NCBI GenBank assembly: GCA_016193065.1
Contig: JACPSX010000045.1
Coordinates: 1-28,996, forward strand
DNA length: 28,996 bases
Direction of reading: 5' to 3'
Origin: Candidatus Tectimicrobiota bacterium
GTDB lineage: Bacteria > JACPSX01
This document shows, in pieces, positions 1 through 8,369 of this stretch. The notes beneath the pieces were generated by a model, which was not told the origin of the DNA, searched no databases, and saw nothing but the letters and a program-made list of their open reading frames with translations. The translations under genes were made by a program, and so were the position numbers. Position 1 is the stretch's first letter. Each line of letters begins with the position of its first letter.

Positions 1-2
1 TC

Positions 3-101
3 GACCCCCGGGCTTTTCTGTACGACCCGATCATCCGGAAGATTCAGCAGAGCAGTTTTCCCGAGGAACTCGACCGTCTCTACCCGGGAACCCGGCGGTA
101 A
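3..101 (+). CDS. C-terminal tail of an unidentified protein (5' end outside window)
   Basis: An open frame enters from the left edge and ends at TAA 99-101, encoding about 32 residues that end in LYPGTRR. Nothing in this tail identifies a family. The next gene is a MoaD/ThiS-like sulfur carrier. In many anaerobes such a carrier follows a tungsten aldehyde:ferredoxin oxidoreductase, so a pterin-cofactor enzyme is possible, but this rests on context only. The frame is the most protein-like of the three and its stop falls 79 nt before the next start, which fits a gene end. Confidence 0.4.
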   Translation, partial: DPRAFLYDPIIRKIQQSSFPEELDRLYPGTRR

Positions 102-180
102 GCCTTATGGTCGATTTTTTCCGGGCGGCTTGATCCCTGTTGACCGCTGAGGGAGCTTTGCACAGAGGGGCGGACGGAAA

Positions 181-486
181 GTGCAGGTTAAAGTCACTTT
201 CTTCGGCGTAATCCGGGACCTGGTGGGAAACTCTCCTTCCGTGGCGCTGGATGTGCGCGACGGCTGCACCTTGAAAGAGCTCCTGGGCGTTCTGTGCCAG
301 CGCTACGGCCCTGATTTTGGCGCCGGCTTGATGCGGGACGACGGCGGCGTCCAGCCTTTCGTGAACATTGTGCTGAACGGAAAGACGGCGGACAGTTTCA
401 ACCTCGAGGTACCCCTGAGCGGAAACATCGATGCCTGTCAGCAGGTGGACATTTTCATCATACCGGCTTTTTGCGGAGGGCAATGA
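181..486 (+). CDS. MoaD/ThiS-like ubiquitin-fold sulfur carrier, C-terminus GGQ
   Basis: 101-residue beta-grasp protein beginning MQVKVTFFGVIRD, with the usual MoaD/ThiS layout: strand, 'TLKELLGVL' helix, 'PFVNIVLNGK' strand and a C-terminal 'VDIFIIPAFCGGQ'. Family members carry sulfur as a C-terminal Gly-Gly thiocarboxylate for molybdopterin, tungstopterin or thiamine synthesis, or for dedicated pathways. The start is GTG at 181, with a purine-rich GGACGGAAA just upstream. The odd point is an extra Gln after the Gly-Gly, which would need trimming before adenylation if the protein works conventionally. It sits upstream of a molybdopterin oxidoreductase operon, so a role in Mo/W cofactor supply is plausible but inferred. 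Confidence 0.8.
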   Translation: MQVKVTFFGVIRDLVGNSPSVALDVRDGCTLKELLGVLCQRYGPDFGAGLMRDDGGVQPFVNIVLNGKTADSFNLEVPLSGNIDACQQVDIFIIPAFCGGQ

Positions 487-519
487 TTCGCGTGAAGCAG
501 TATTCAAAAGATGACTTGT

Positions 520-557
520 CCACCCCCACCCTTTCCCTCCCTTCAAGGGGGAGGGAT
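520..557. repeat. GC-rich palindromic intergenic repeat (REP-like stem-loop)
   Basis: Between the MoaD-like gene and the TAXI receptor lies a C-rich arm followed by a G-rich arm. TCCCTCCC at 534-541 pairs exactly with GGGAGGGA at 549-556 around a 7-nt loop. The 5' flank CACCCCCACCCT resembles the outer arm of widespread proteobacterial REP-like elements. It could fold in RNA between two co-directional genes. No T-run follows, so it is not a classical intrinsic terminator. Confidence 0.55.
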
Positions 558-608
558 ATTGATTGAAGCTCACGTCGGGAACAGCATCGTCTCTCGGAGG
601 AGGACCCC

Positions 609-1640
609 ATGAAACGGAGATGCTTTTTCTTTAGCTGCTTGTGGCCTTCCATACCTCTCATCGCCCTGATGATCGCGCTTCCACCAGCGGTGTCCTGGAC
701 GGCCAGCACGCCGGCACAAATCGGCATCGGCACCAACCGGGTGGGACTCGCGTATCACGCGGCCGGGGTGGGAATCGCCAAGGTGATCAGCGAAAAGTCC
801 CCCATGAAGGTCCTGGTGAAGCCTTTCGCGGGTCCCAATGCGTGGATGCCGCTGCTGGACTCCGGGGAATTGGAATTAGGACTGATCTCCGGGACGGATG
901 CCGGATGGGCCTTCACAATGGGCCCGGGCTTTCCACGCCAGAACAAGAACCTGCGGGTCTTGATGAGAGGCAACATGATCGACTTCATCGTGGTGGTAAA
1001 AGCCAGCTCCGACTTCCGGAAAGTGAGCGACCTCAAAGCGCGGAGGGTGACAAGCGATTACGGGGGAAACGTGGTTGTAAAACAGATCGTAGAGGCCTAC
1101 CTGGCCTCGGCCGGCCTCGGATGGGATGACGTAAAGCGGGTCCCGGTGCCGGATATCGCGGCTGGATTGCAGGCCCTGCGGGAAGGCCGAGTGGACGCCG
1201 CCTTTGGCGGAGGCCCCGTGACCGGAGCCCTAAGGGAACTGGATGCCGCGATTCCTGTGAGGGCTCTCCCCTTCGAGCTCTCTGCCGCGACCCTGGCGAA
1301 AGCTCGGGAGCTTTTGCCCAGCGCCAGACCCGTGCTCATCAAGAAGGGGACCGGGATCCTCAGAGAGGATATCCAGGCCCTCGAATATCCCATTTTCCTT
1401 GTCGCCTCGGCCAAGCTCGCCGAGAACACCGCCTACGAAGTCGTCAAGGCCCTGTGGGAAAACTACAAGGACCTCCACCCCATCCACCCCTGGCTGAAGG
1501 GCTGGATTCCGGAGGAGATGTTCGATCCCGATCCCCCGGCGCCGTATCACCCCGGGGCCGTGAAATTCTATAGAGAAAAAAATCTGTGGAGTGCGGAAGC
1601 CCAGAAAAACCAAACGGAATTAATCGGGGCTGCGAAATAA
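609..1640 (+). CDS. TAXI-family TRAP transporter solute receptor
   Basis: 343-residue periplasmic binding protein. The N-terminus has a basic MKRR start and a hydrophobic stretch to about residue 30 (signal peptide). The mature part begins with the TAXI-type strand 'IGIGTNRVGLAYHAAGVGIAKVI'. Typical family elements follow: 'LELGLISGTDAGWAF', 'VSDLKARRVTSDYGGN' and 'ALREGRVDAAFGGGPV'. TAXI receptors deliver small carboxylates to a TRAP permease. A strong GGAGGAGG ribosome site lies 6 nt before the ATG at 609. No permease gene is adjacent; the only TRAP permease in the window begins at 27287. It is followed after about 40 nt by the molybdopterin oxidoreductase, so it may supply that enzyme's substrate (inference). 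It is clearly diverged from the two tandem TAXI copies near 13-15 kb. Confidence 0.88.
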   Translation: MKRRCFFFSCLWPSIPLIALMIALPPAVSWTASTPAQIGIGTNRVGLAYHAAGVGIAKVISEKSPMKVLVKPFAGPNAWMPLLDSGELELGLISGTDAGWAFTMGPGFPRQNKNLRVLMRGNMIDFIVVVKASSDFRKVSDLKARRVTSDYGGNVVVKQIVEAYLASAGLGWDDVKRVPVPDIAAGLQALREGRVDAAFGGGPVTGALRELDAAIPVRALPFELSAATLAKARELLPSARPVLIKKGTGILREDIQALEYPIFLVASAKLAENTAYEVVKALWENYKDLHPIHPWLKGWIPEEMFDPDPPAPYHPGAVKFYREKNLWSAEAQKNQTELIGAAK

Positions 1641-1681
1641 AGAATTCCGCCGCGGCGCACCCTGAAAACCCGGGTAATTTT

Positions 1682-4282
1682 ATGAACCAAGAGCTGCACA
1701 AGAAAACAGAGCGGGAAGACCGCTGGATCCCCACCATATGCGGCGAGTGCTATAACGCCTGCTCGATTTTGGTCCGCGTGGTCAATGGCGTCGTCAGAAA
1801 AATCGAAGGGAACCCCGACAGCCCGATCGGCATGGGGAGGCTTTGCCCCAAGGGGACGGCGGGGATCATGACTATGTACGACCCCAACCGGGTCAACGCG
1901 CCGCTCAAGCGCACCAATCCCGAGAAAGGCATCGGCGTCGACCCTCGCTGGCAGGAAATCACCTGGGAAGAAGCCCTCGCCACCGTCGCCGAGAAATTAA
2001 AGAAGGTCCGCCGGGAAGACCCCAAGAAACTGTTCATGATGGGGACCACCACGACGGTCAGCATCCAGAGAGGCGTCAGCGTGTCTTTCGCCACGGCCTT
2101 CGGCACGCCGAATCACTCCTCTTCAGGGGGCGGGCTGCATTGCGGCAACGGGGCTCACTTTGCGGCCGGACTCTTTCACGGATCCTGGTCCATGGTGCCC
2201 GACTTCGAGTACTGCCAGTACGCCATCTACTTTGGCTCCAGCAAGGGTCATGCCGCCGGCCACGCCGCCAACATCAACGCTCAAATGGCCGCCGATGCCA
2301 GGGCCAGAGGCATGAAGTTGGTCGTCGTGGACCCCCTGTGCAGTTTTGCGGCCGCCAAGTCCACGGAATGGGTCCCGATCCGCCCGGGAACGGACGGCGC
2401 CATGGCCCTGGCCATGATCAACACTCTCTTGAACGAGCTCGGAATTTACGACGCCGAATATTTGCAGAAGCATACCAACGCCCCTTACTTGATCGGTCCC
2501 GATGGCTACTATGTGAAAGACCTCGATAGCGGGAAACCCTTGGTGTGGGACCTGGGGACAGGCGCGCCGAAATGCTTTGACGCATCAGACGTCATGGACT
2601 ACGCGCTGGAAGGCGTCTTCGAAGTCCAGGGTACCCGTTGCCAGCCCGCCTTCACCCTTCTCAGGGAGCACGTGAAGAGCTACACGGCCGAGAAGGCCGA
2701 AACGATTTCCACTGTTCCCGCCGCCACCATCCGGAGGCTGGCCAGGGAGTTTGGAGAGCACTCACGCATCGGAAGCACGATCATTATGGATGGCAAAAAG
2801 TTCCCCTTCCGCCCTGTGGCTGCCGTCGTCTTCCGGGGCGCTCAAGGCCACAAGAACTCGGCGCACACCTGCTACTCCATTGAACTCTTGAACCAGATCG
2901 TAGGGTGCTCCGATGTGGTGGGAGGCAGTCTGGGGTTTAACCCGGTTTCCTTCGGCCATCCGGACACCGGACAGCCCGCCTTTGCGCCCACCCCGGCGCC
3001 GGACGGCCTCCTTTGCCCCGGAACCTGGCTGACCCCTCACCGCATTTATCCGCCCCGGGACCCGGCGCCGCCGCAGACCATGGGTCTCAAAGAGATCCAC
3101 CCATTGGGGCAGTCTTCGCCCTACGTGGTGTCGGCCGACCAGGAGGAACTCTGGACCAAGTTCAACCTTTCCTACCGGCCCGAGGTCATGCTGAACTACG
3201 GCGCCAACCCGGTGATGACCATGGGGAATCCCGGAACGGTCATCGAGGCCCTCAAGAAAATCCCGTTTATCGTATCCTCCAATCTGTTCCTCAACGAATT
3301 TACCGACCTGGCGGACATCGTCCTGCCGGACACCTGCTACATGGAGCGTTATGATACCCTGCCCAACTCGCCCCCCATCCTGAACCACCCCGCCGGCATG
3401 GGCGAGTGGGGTTTCGCCATCGGCCAGCCCGTGGTGCCGCGGCAATACCAACGCTGGGACTACGGTGAATTCATCCTGGAAGTCGCCGACCGCATTGGCA
3501 TCACCCGGGAACTGAACGCGGTTTTGAACATGTTCTACGGACTCCAACCTCCCTACGAACTGCCGCCGGACAGAAAGACCACCCGGGAGGAATTGGCCGA
3601 CCTGCACTTGAAGTTCAACTTCGGCGCGGAGCGCGGCCTGCAGTGGTTCAAAGAGCACGGGCTCATCAAGTGGCCCAAAAAACCGGAAGAGGTGTACTGG
3701 CGCATCCACAATAAGTGTCGCGTGCCGGTGTACATGGAGTTTATGAAAAGGACCGGGACCAAGGTCAAGAAAATTCTGGAACTCTTCGATGTCCCGCTGG
3801 ACCTTTCCCACTACGAGGCGCTTCCCGACTGGCATCCGTGCCCCTCCCACCAGGTCAAAGATCCTCAGTTCGACCTTTACGCCTTTTACTACCGAGACGT
3901 TCTGCACACCAACTCGGCCACCATGGAGAACGCCTGGCTCGATGAAGCTTCCGAGATCAATCCATACAGCTACAACATCACGATCCACCCCGCGGTGGGG
4001 AAGAAAAAGGGGATTCAAAACGGGGATCTGATCTGGGTGGAATCCGTGAGCGGGCGCAAAGTCAGGGGCAAGGTCAACCTGAGCGAGGGGATCAACCCCG
4101 AGGGCTTGGCCGTGGCCGGCTGTATGGGACACTGGGCCCTGGGTATGCCGAAGGCCAAGGGAAAAGGGGTCCTGTTCAATGAACTCCTGGAACTGGACAT
4201 GAATCACGCGGATCCAGCCAACATGAACCTGGATCTCTGCGTCAAAGTAAAAATCTACCGGGACCATCAAGGCAGGAGTTGA
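1682..4282 (+). CDS. Molybdopterin oxidoreductase, catalytic subunit of a CISM complex (DMSO reductase family)
   Basis: 866-residue catalytic subunit. The N-terminal [4Fe-4S] motif is complete: C20, C23, C27 and C55 (CGECYNAC followed by GRLCPKG). The bis-MGD domain follows, and C154 in 'GGGLHCGN' is a candidate Mo/W ligand. 'MLNYGANPVMTMGNP' and a C-terminal 'IHPAVGKKKGIQNGDLIWVES' MGD-binding domain complete the family pattern. The ATG at 1682 is preferred. The same frame is open from GTG 1586, but that start would overlap the upstream receptor by 55 nt. The ribosome site before 1682 is weak. No twin-arginine signal is present with either start, so the enzyme probably stays in the cytoplasm, as in SoeABC-like rather than PsrABC-like complexes. 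It is followed by its iron-sulfur and NrfD subunits. The substrate is unknown: sulfur oxyanions, quinone-linked oxidation of an organic compound or other chemistry are all open. Confidence 0.92.
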   Translation: MNQELHKKTEREDRWIPTICGECYNACSILVRVVNGVVRKIEGNPDSPIGMGRLCPKGTAGIMTMYDPNRVNAPLKRTNPEKGIGVDPRWQEITWEEALATVAEKLKKVRREDPKKLFMMGTTTTVSIQRGVSVSFATAFGTPNHSSSGGGLHCGNGAHFAAGLFHGSWSMVPDFEYCQYAIYFGSSKGHAAGHAANINAQMAADARARGMKLVVVDPLCSFAAAKSTEWVPIRPGTDGAMALAMINTLLNELGIYDAEYLQKHTNAPYLIGPDGYYVKDLDSGKPLVWDLGTGAPKCFDASDVMDYALEGVFEVQGTRCQPAFTLLREHVKSYTAEKAETISTVPAATIRRLAREFGEHSRIGSTIIMDGKKFPFRPVAAVVFRGAQGHKNSAHTCYSIELLNQIVGCSDVVGGSLGFNPVSFGHPDTGQPAFAPTPAPDGLLCPGTWLTPHRIYPPRDPAPPQTMGLKEIHPLGQSSPYVVSADQEELWTKFNLSYRPEVMLNYGANPVMTMGNPGTVIEALKKIPFIVSSNLFLNEFTDLADIVLPDTCYMERYDTLPNSPPILNHPAGMGEWGFAIGQPVVPRQYQRWDYGEFILEVADRIGITRELNAVLNMFYGLQPPYELPPDRKTTREELADLHLKFNFGAERGLQWFKEHGLIKWPKKPEEVYWRIHNKCRVPVYMEFMKRTGTKVKKILELFDVPLDLSHYEALPDWHPCPSHQVKDPQFDLYAFYYRDVLHTNSATMENAWLDEASEINPYSYNITIHPAVGKKKGIQNGDLIWVESVSGRKVRGKVNLSEGINPEGLAVAGCMGHWALGMPKAKGKGVLFNELLELDMNHADPANMNLDLCVKVKIYRDHQGRS

Positions 4283-4283
4283 C

Positions 4284-4961
4284 GTGGCTCGCTGGGGAAT
4301 GGTCATTGATTTAGCCCGCTGCATCGGTTGTGCGGGCTGCCAGATGGCGTGCAAGGCCGAAAACGGCACTCCCCCGGGGATCACCTGGTGTCGGGTGGAA
4401 GTGAAGGACATCGGGAATTTTCCCGCCGTACGGAGAATTCCTTTACCGGTCCAGTGCATGCATTGCCGGGAACCGGAGTGTGAGAAAGTTTGCCCCACCG
4501 GGGCTACCGAGAAGACGGAAAGCGGCATTGTCCGTGTCGATTCCGAGCTTTGCATGGGGTGCCGGGCCTGCGTGCTGGCGTGCCCGTACGGAGCCCGCTA
4601 TTTCTATGAAGAGAAAAAGGGGTACTACGAAACACTTTCCCTCTTCGAGGAACTGGCCTACAAACGGCACCGCGTAGGGACGGTGACGAAATGCGATTTC
4701 TGCCAGGAGCGGGTCGAGCGGGGATTGGACCAGGGGCTCAAGCCGGGGGTGGACCGGGAAGCCACACCGGCCTGCGTGTTCAACTGCATGACCAAGGGCC
4801 GCTTCTTCGGAGATCTCGACGACCCCAGGAGTACGGTGTCGTTGCTGGTCGCTTCCGGCCGTGCCTTCCAGCTCCTGCCGGGGCACCCCAGCGACCCGCA
4901 AGTGTACTACCTGACTCCCGGTACTACACTCAGCGCCGGAGGGCGGGAAGATGGCAAGTAA
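4284..4961 (+). CDS. Four-cluster [4Fe-4S] electron-transfer subunit (PsrB/DmsB/NrfC type)
   Basis: 225-residue ferredoxin-like subunit starting at GTG 4284, one base after the catalytic subunit's stop, so translation is probably coupled. Four cysteine groups are visible: C13/C16/C19/C23, C58/C61/C66/C70, C90/C93/C96/C100 and C137/C140/C164/C168. This is the set for four cubane clusters that relay electrons between the Mo/W subunit and the membrane subunit. No signal peptide is present, consistent with a cytoplasmic catalytic module. The stop overlaps the start of the NrfD-like gene. The family assignment is firm; the direction of electron flow is not readable. Confidence 0.93.
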   Translation: MARWGMVIDLARCIGCAGCQMACKAENGTPPGITWCRVEVKDIGNFPAVRRIPLPVQCMHCREPECEKVCPTGATEKTESGIVRVDSELCMGCRACVLACPYGARYFYEEKKGYYETLSLFEELAYKRHRVGTVTKCDFCQERVERGLDQGLKPGVDREATPACVFNCMTKGRFFGDLDDPRSTVSLLVASGRAFQLLPGHPSDPQVYYLTPGTTLSAGGREDGK

Positions 4962-5853
4962 CGCACTGTGGCAAAGGAGCTGGGGCTGGAAGGTCGTCCT
5001 CTACCTCTTCCTGGCGGGTCTCGGGTCGGGCTCGTTCGCGGTGGGAGCCATCGAGGCTTTTTCTTCTGCCCAGAGTTTCGTGGCCAACCTGGGAATCATC
5101 GCCGGAACCTTTCTGGTCTTACTGGGAACCCTATTTCTGCTCTGGGATCTGGGCCGCCCGACCCGTTCTATTTTTGCCCTCCGACGACTCCGAGTGTCCT
5201 GGAGCTCCCGGGGTACCTGGACTCTCACGCTCTTTAGCCTTTTCGGGGCACTGAACAGCATTCTCAGACTAACCGCTGGAAACGGAAGCCTTCCCGAATT
5301 CCAGCCGGTTCTGGACGGCCTGGGGGTCCTGCTGGCCATAGGCGTGGCGGCCTACACCGGCGTCATGCTGGCTTTGATGAGCGGTCGTCCCATGTGGAAC
5401 AGTTCCATCCTGCCGGCTCTTTTCATCACGTCCGCCTTTTCCACGGGAATCGGCCTTCTCGTCGCCCTGGTTTCCCTGCCAGGAAACCAAACCCCGTTTG
5501 AAGCGATGGAAAAGTGGATCGGCGCCGACATTGTGTCAATCCTCCTGGAGCTCCTGCTCATCTACTTTTACCTCTCCGTGAACTTTGCCAGGGCGCCCGA
5601 GTCCGTCCGTATGGTGACCCGGGGTTCCCTGGCCGGACCTTTCTGGCTCGGAGTCCTTGGCGCGGGTCTGTTGATCCCCCTGGGACTCGAATACCTGAAC
5701 CTGACCGGCGGCGGCTCCCCGGTGCTGGGCTTTGTCTCCGGTGTGGGCCTTTTAACCGGGGGCTTGGCACTGCGCTACATCGTTGTCTTTGCGGGAGGCC
5801 GGGCCCCCGTGCTGGCCGGCAACATCCGCTTTCTCGTGCGCCCGGGAGTGTGA
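4951..5853 (+). CDS. NrfD/PsrC-like polytopic membrane subunit
   Basis: 300-residue hydrophobic protein with about eight predicted membrane segments, beginning 'WGWKVVLYLFLAGLGSGSFAVGAIEAF', the typical NrfD/PsrC opening. 'LLWDLGRP' after the second segment is also characteristic. The ATG at 4951 overlaps the end of the iron-sulfur gene by 11 nt, as expected for a tightly coupled CISM operon. The subunit should anchor the two soluble subunits and exchange electrons with the quinone pool. There are no heme-binding motifs. It is the last subunit gene; the next reading frame, a UbiD, starts 23 nt later, which suggests the same transcript. Confidence 0.92.
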   Translation: MASNALWQRSWGWKVVLYLFLAGLGSGSFAVGAIEAFSSAQSFVANLGIIAGTFLVLLGTLFLLWDLGRPTRSIFALRRLRVSWSSRGTWTLTLFSLFGALNSILRLTAGNGSLPEFQPVLDGLGVLLAIGVAAYTGVMLALMSGRPMWNSSILPALFITSAFSTGIGLLVALVSLPGNQTPFEAMEKWIGADIVSILLELLLIYFYLSVNFARAPESVRMVTRGSLAGPFWLGVLGAGLLIPLGLEYLNLTGGGSPVLGFVSGVGLLTGGLALRYIVVFAGGRAPVLAGNIRFLVRPGV

Positions 5854-5876
5854 CGGGCTCTCAAGGGAGAAAGGCC

Positions 5877-7314
5877 GTGTCTAGAGACCTCAGGCAGTGG
5901 TTGCAAGCCGTACAGGATTTGGGAGAGCTCCGGACCATAAAGAACGCCAGTTGGGAGCTGGAGATGGGCGCGCTGGTGGATATCCTCTACGCCAGATCCA
6001 ATGAGGCGCACCCGGCCATTCTTTTCGAAAATATCCCGGGGTATCCCGACAATGCCCGGGTCCTATTCGGACTCGTCGGTTCCCTGCGCCGGCTGGCCCT
6101 TACCTGGAACCTGGACCTCTCTTTTTCCGATCCGATGCAGTTGGTCGAATCCTGCCGGCAGAAGCTGAGAAGGATGACGCCCATTCCTCACCGCTACGTG
6201 GAGCCGCCGCCCACACTTTCCGAAAAACACCGCGGCGGAGAGATCAACCTGTGGGAATTCCCCTCCCCCCTCTGCCACGAGCTGGACGGCGGGCGCTACT
6301 TCGGCACAGGGCACATGGTGATCACCAGCGATCCGGACACCGGCTGGGCTGGCCCACGACGAGCGCACCCTGGGAATCAACATGGTCCCTTCCAGGCACG
6401 GCGTACAACATATGAAAAAGTACCGGGAATACAACCAGCCCTTTCCCATGGCGATCGTCGTGGGCGGTGATCCCCTGCTTTTCCAGGTATCCACCATGGC
6501 GGTCCCCCAGGGAGTTTCGGAACTGGATTTCGCCGGGGGAATTCAAGGGGAAGCCGTGGAAGTGTTCCGGGGAGAGACCACCGGTCTCCCGATTCCCGCC
6601 GGAGCGGAAATCGTCGTGGAAGGGATTTGCCGGCCGGACCGCCCGAGGTCCGAAGGTCCTTTTGGAGAATGGCACGGCTACTACGCCAATGACGGCCTCA
6701 ACCCCTTGCAGAATCCCACCATTGAAGTGCAGAGCGTCTGGCACCGAGAGGACGCGATCCTGTGCTGCTCCCAGACCGGCCGCTACGACGAGAACGCCCT
6801 GCAGCGGGGGGTCACCCGCTCTGCGATGATCTGGAACGAGTTGGAAAAAGGAGGCATTCCGGGGATAAGAGGCGTCTGGGGCCACGAGGCCGGGGCGGGC
6901 CAGTTCATCATCGTGGTGTCCCTGCGCCAGGAATTCAGCGGCCACGCCAAGCAGGCTGCGTCTCTGGTCGTGGAAAAGAGCTCGGGGGCTTCCCTCTGCC
7001 GTTACGTCATCACGGTGGACGAAGACATTAACCCTTCCAACACGAACGAGGTGTTGTGGGCTCTGTCAACCCGTTCCGATCCGGTCCAGTCCATCGAGAT
7101 CCTGAGCAAGAGAAAGGCCGGACCGAACGACCCCATGCGCGGGATGGTCTCCTGGGCGGGATCGGAAGAACTCCTGTCCAAGGCCCTGATCGACTGCTGC
7201 AGGCCCTTTTCCCGGCGGGATCTTTTCCCTCCCGTGGTGGAAAGCAGCGCCGAGATCATGGAGCGGATTCGCAGGAAGTTCGCTGAACAAATCGGCGAGG
7301 AGTGTTTCTTTTGA
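5877..7314 (+). pseudogene. UbiD-family decarboxylase, copy 1, frameshifted at the catalytic motif
   Basis: The GTG at 5877 sits 7 nt after AAGGGAG and opens a UbiD protein (SRDLRQWLQAVQDLG...) that reads normally up to 'ITSDPDTGW' near 6347. The frame is then lost and, unless shifted, stops at 6470. The rest of a normal UbiD continues in the next frame from 'LAHDERTLGINMVPSRHG' to 'EQIGEECFF' at 7314, including the catalytic 'EGPFGEW' motif. Against the intact copy at 24304, about 23 nt are missing, exactly those coding for 'VNAGTYRV', which holds the Asn metal ligand and the catalytic Arg of the prenyl-FMN site. As written, the gene cannot make an active decarboxylase. It is a recent pseudogene, since the rest is well preserved, or an assembly error. 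It follows the Mo-enzyme operon by 23 nt. Confidence 0.88.
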
Positions 7315-7449
7315 TCAGCGTCCCACTTGCGGGAGAGAATCCTCGGGGTGCCCCCTTGGGCTCCCGGACAGCTTGCGACGAGAATTTTAGGGGCCGAATC
7401 GAGTGGTCTTCGCCTCGCAACCTGTCAGGTCGCCTGCGGGGCTACCCCC

Positions 7450-7459
7450 TCAGATCTGA
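7450..7459. promoter_or_regulatory. 10-bp perfect palindrome upstream of the GntR promoter, possible operator
   Basis: TCAGATCTGA is a perfect 10-bp palindrome located 37 nt upstream of the -35 box of the regulator gene. GntR/FCD regulators usually bind short palindromes near their own promoters, so this could be an autoregulatory operator. The rest of the 7315-7583 gap holds no convincing gene, only GC-rich sequence, this palindrome and the promoter. The palindrome is short enough to occur by chance. Confidence 0.25.
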
Positions 7460-7496
7460 AGACTCTGAATGGGGGAAGGCAAGTGAGAATTAGTCG

Positions 7497-7524
7497 TTGA
7501 CATGTTCCCGGAGAAGGGTATAGT
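7497..7524 (+). promoter_or_regulatory. Sigma-70-type promoter for the GntR regulator gene
   Basis: A consensus -35 box TTGACA at 7497-7502 is separated by 16 nt from TATAGT at 7519-7524 (five of six consensus bases). Transcription would begin near 7531, giving a leader of about 50 nt before the ATG at 7584. It is the best-looking promoter in the window and marks a likely transcript boundary after the Mo-enzyme/UbiD operon. Confidence 0.65.
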
Positions 7525-7583
7525 GCGCTTTATTCCAAACTCTCGAATCTTTCCAATATTTCAGGGGAAATGAGGGCGCTGCC

Positions 7584-8369
7584 ATGAACCCGGTTGAAAT
7601 GGGGTCGAAACGAAGCAGTTCTGAAGGGTCCCTTTTTTCTATCGAAGCGGTTCACAAGCCCAAAATCAGCGAAACCGTGGCCAATCAACTCAGAAAAGAA
7701 ATCGCTCTGGGTCACTTCAAGGTAGGCGAAAAACTCCCTTCCGACCTGGAACTCGCCAGACGGTACCAAGTGGGACGCACGGCCGTCCGGGAGGCATTCC
7801 GAATCCTGGAGTTCAACGGGCTGCTCTCCGTCCGGGCCGGGAATTCAGGAGGCGCTTTCGTATGCCGGCCGGACCAGGGGATTTTGAAAACCCAGCTTGA
7901 GGAAATCTTGAGAATGGACGGGGTGAGCGTGGGGCATCTCTATGAGGTGAGACTGGCCCTGGAACCCGACATGCTGGAGACGGCGCTCAAGCGAGCCACT
8001 CCCGCCGATCTGGCCGCCTTGAGGGAAAACGTGGAACGCTCCGAAGCCTCCTTCCTCGAGGGACGTCAACAGGACAAGGTCAGGGAGACGTACGGATTCC
8101 ACATCATCCTCGCGGAAATGACCCGCAATCCGATCTACGTCTTTCTCATGAAGGCCATCATTGAGATCATGTACCAGTCCTATTCGCGGGTCATGCCGGT
8201 CACGGACTTCAATCGGATTCCCATCGACGATCACCGGGAGATCCTGACCCACATCGAAAACGGCAACATCGCCGAGGCAAAACGACATCTCGTTCACCAT
8301 ATCGAAGAAATCAACGACGGGGTGATGAAGGAGGTCCATCTGCACGATTTCTTGCTGAAGAAGAGCTGA
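7584..8369 (+). CDS. GntR-family transcriptional regulator, FadR/FCD subfamily
   Basis: 261-residue regulator. Residues about 26-95 form the GntR winged helix ('ISETVANQLRKEI', 'KLPSDLELARRYQVGRTAVREAFRILE'). Residues about 115-245 are an all-helical FCD ligand domain with the usual metal/ligand-site histidine pattern ('FHIILAEMTRNP', 'DDHREI', 'HLVHHIEE'). FCD regulators typically sense small organic acids and repress nearby catabolic genes. GAGGG lies 7 nt before the ATG at 7584. An ATG at 7569 is out, because its frame stops within five codons. It has its own promoter and lies between the Mo-enzyme/UbiD operon and the flavin/enolase-superfamily genes, so it is the obvious candidate regulator of this island. 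The effector is unknown. Confidence 0.92.
   Translation: MNPVEMGSKRSSSEGSLFSIEAVHKPKISETVANQLRKEIALGHFKVGEKLPSDLELARRYQVGRTAVREAFRILEFNGLLSVRAGNSGGAFVCRPDQGILKTQLEEILRMDGVSVGHLYEVRLALEPDMLETALKRATPADLAALRENVERSEASFLEGRQQDKVRETYGFHIILAEMTRNPIYVFLMKAIIEIMYQSYSRVMPVTDFNRIPIDDHREILTHIENGNIAEAKRHLVHHIEEINDGVMKEVHLHDFLLKKS

Noticed and set aside
520-560. Intrinsic terminator after the MoaD-like gene
   Set aside because: The stem is good but is followed by TATTGATTG rather than a T-run. It is better treated as a palindromic repeat.
1586-1681. Upstream GTG start for the molybdopterin oxidoreductase
   Set aside because: It would overlap the TAXI receptor by 55 nt, has no ribosome site, and adds residues unlike the family N-terminus.
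2762-4555. Long antisense open frame opposite the molybdopterin oxidoreductase
   Set aside because: The sense strand encodes a complete, motif-rich catalytic subunit. The antisense translation shows no family features and is typical of GC-rich mirror frames.
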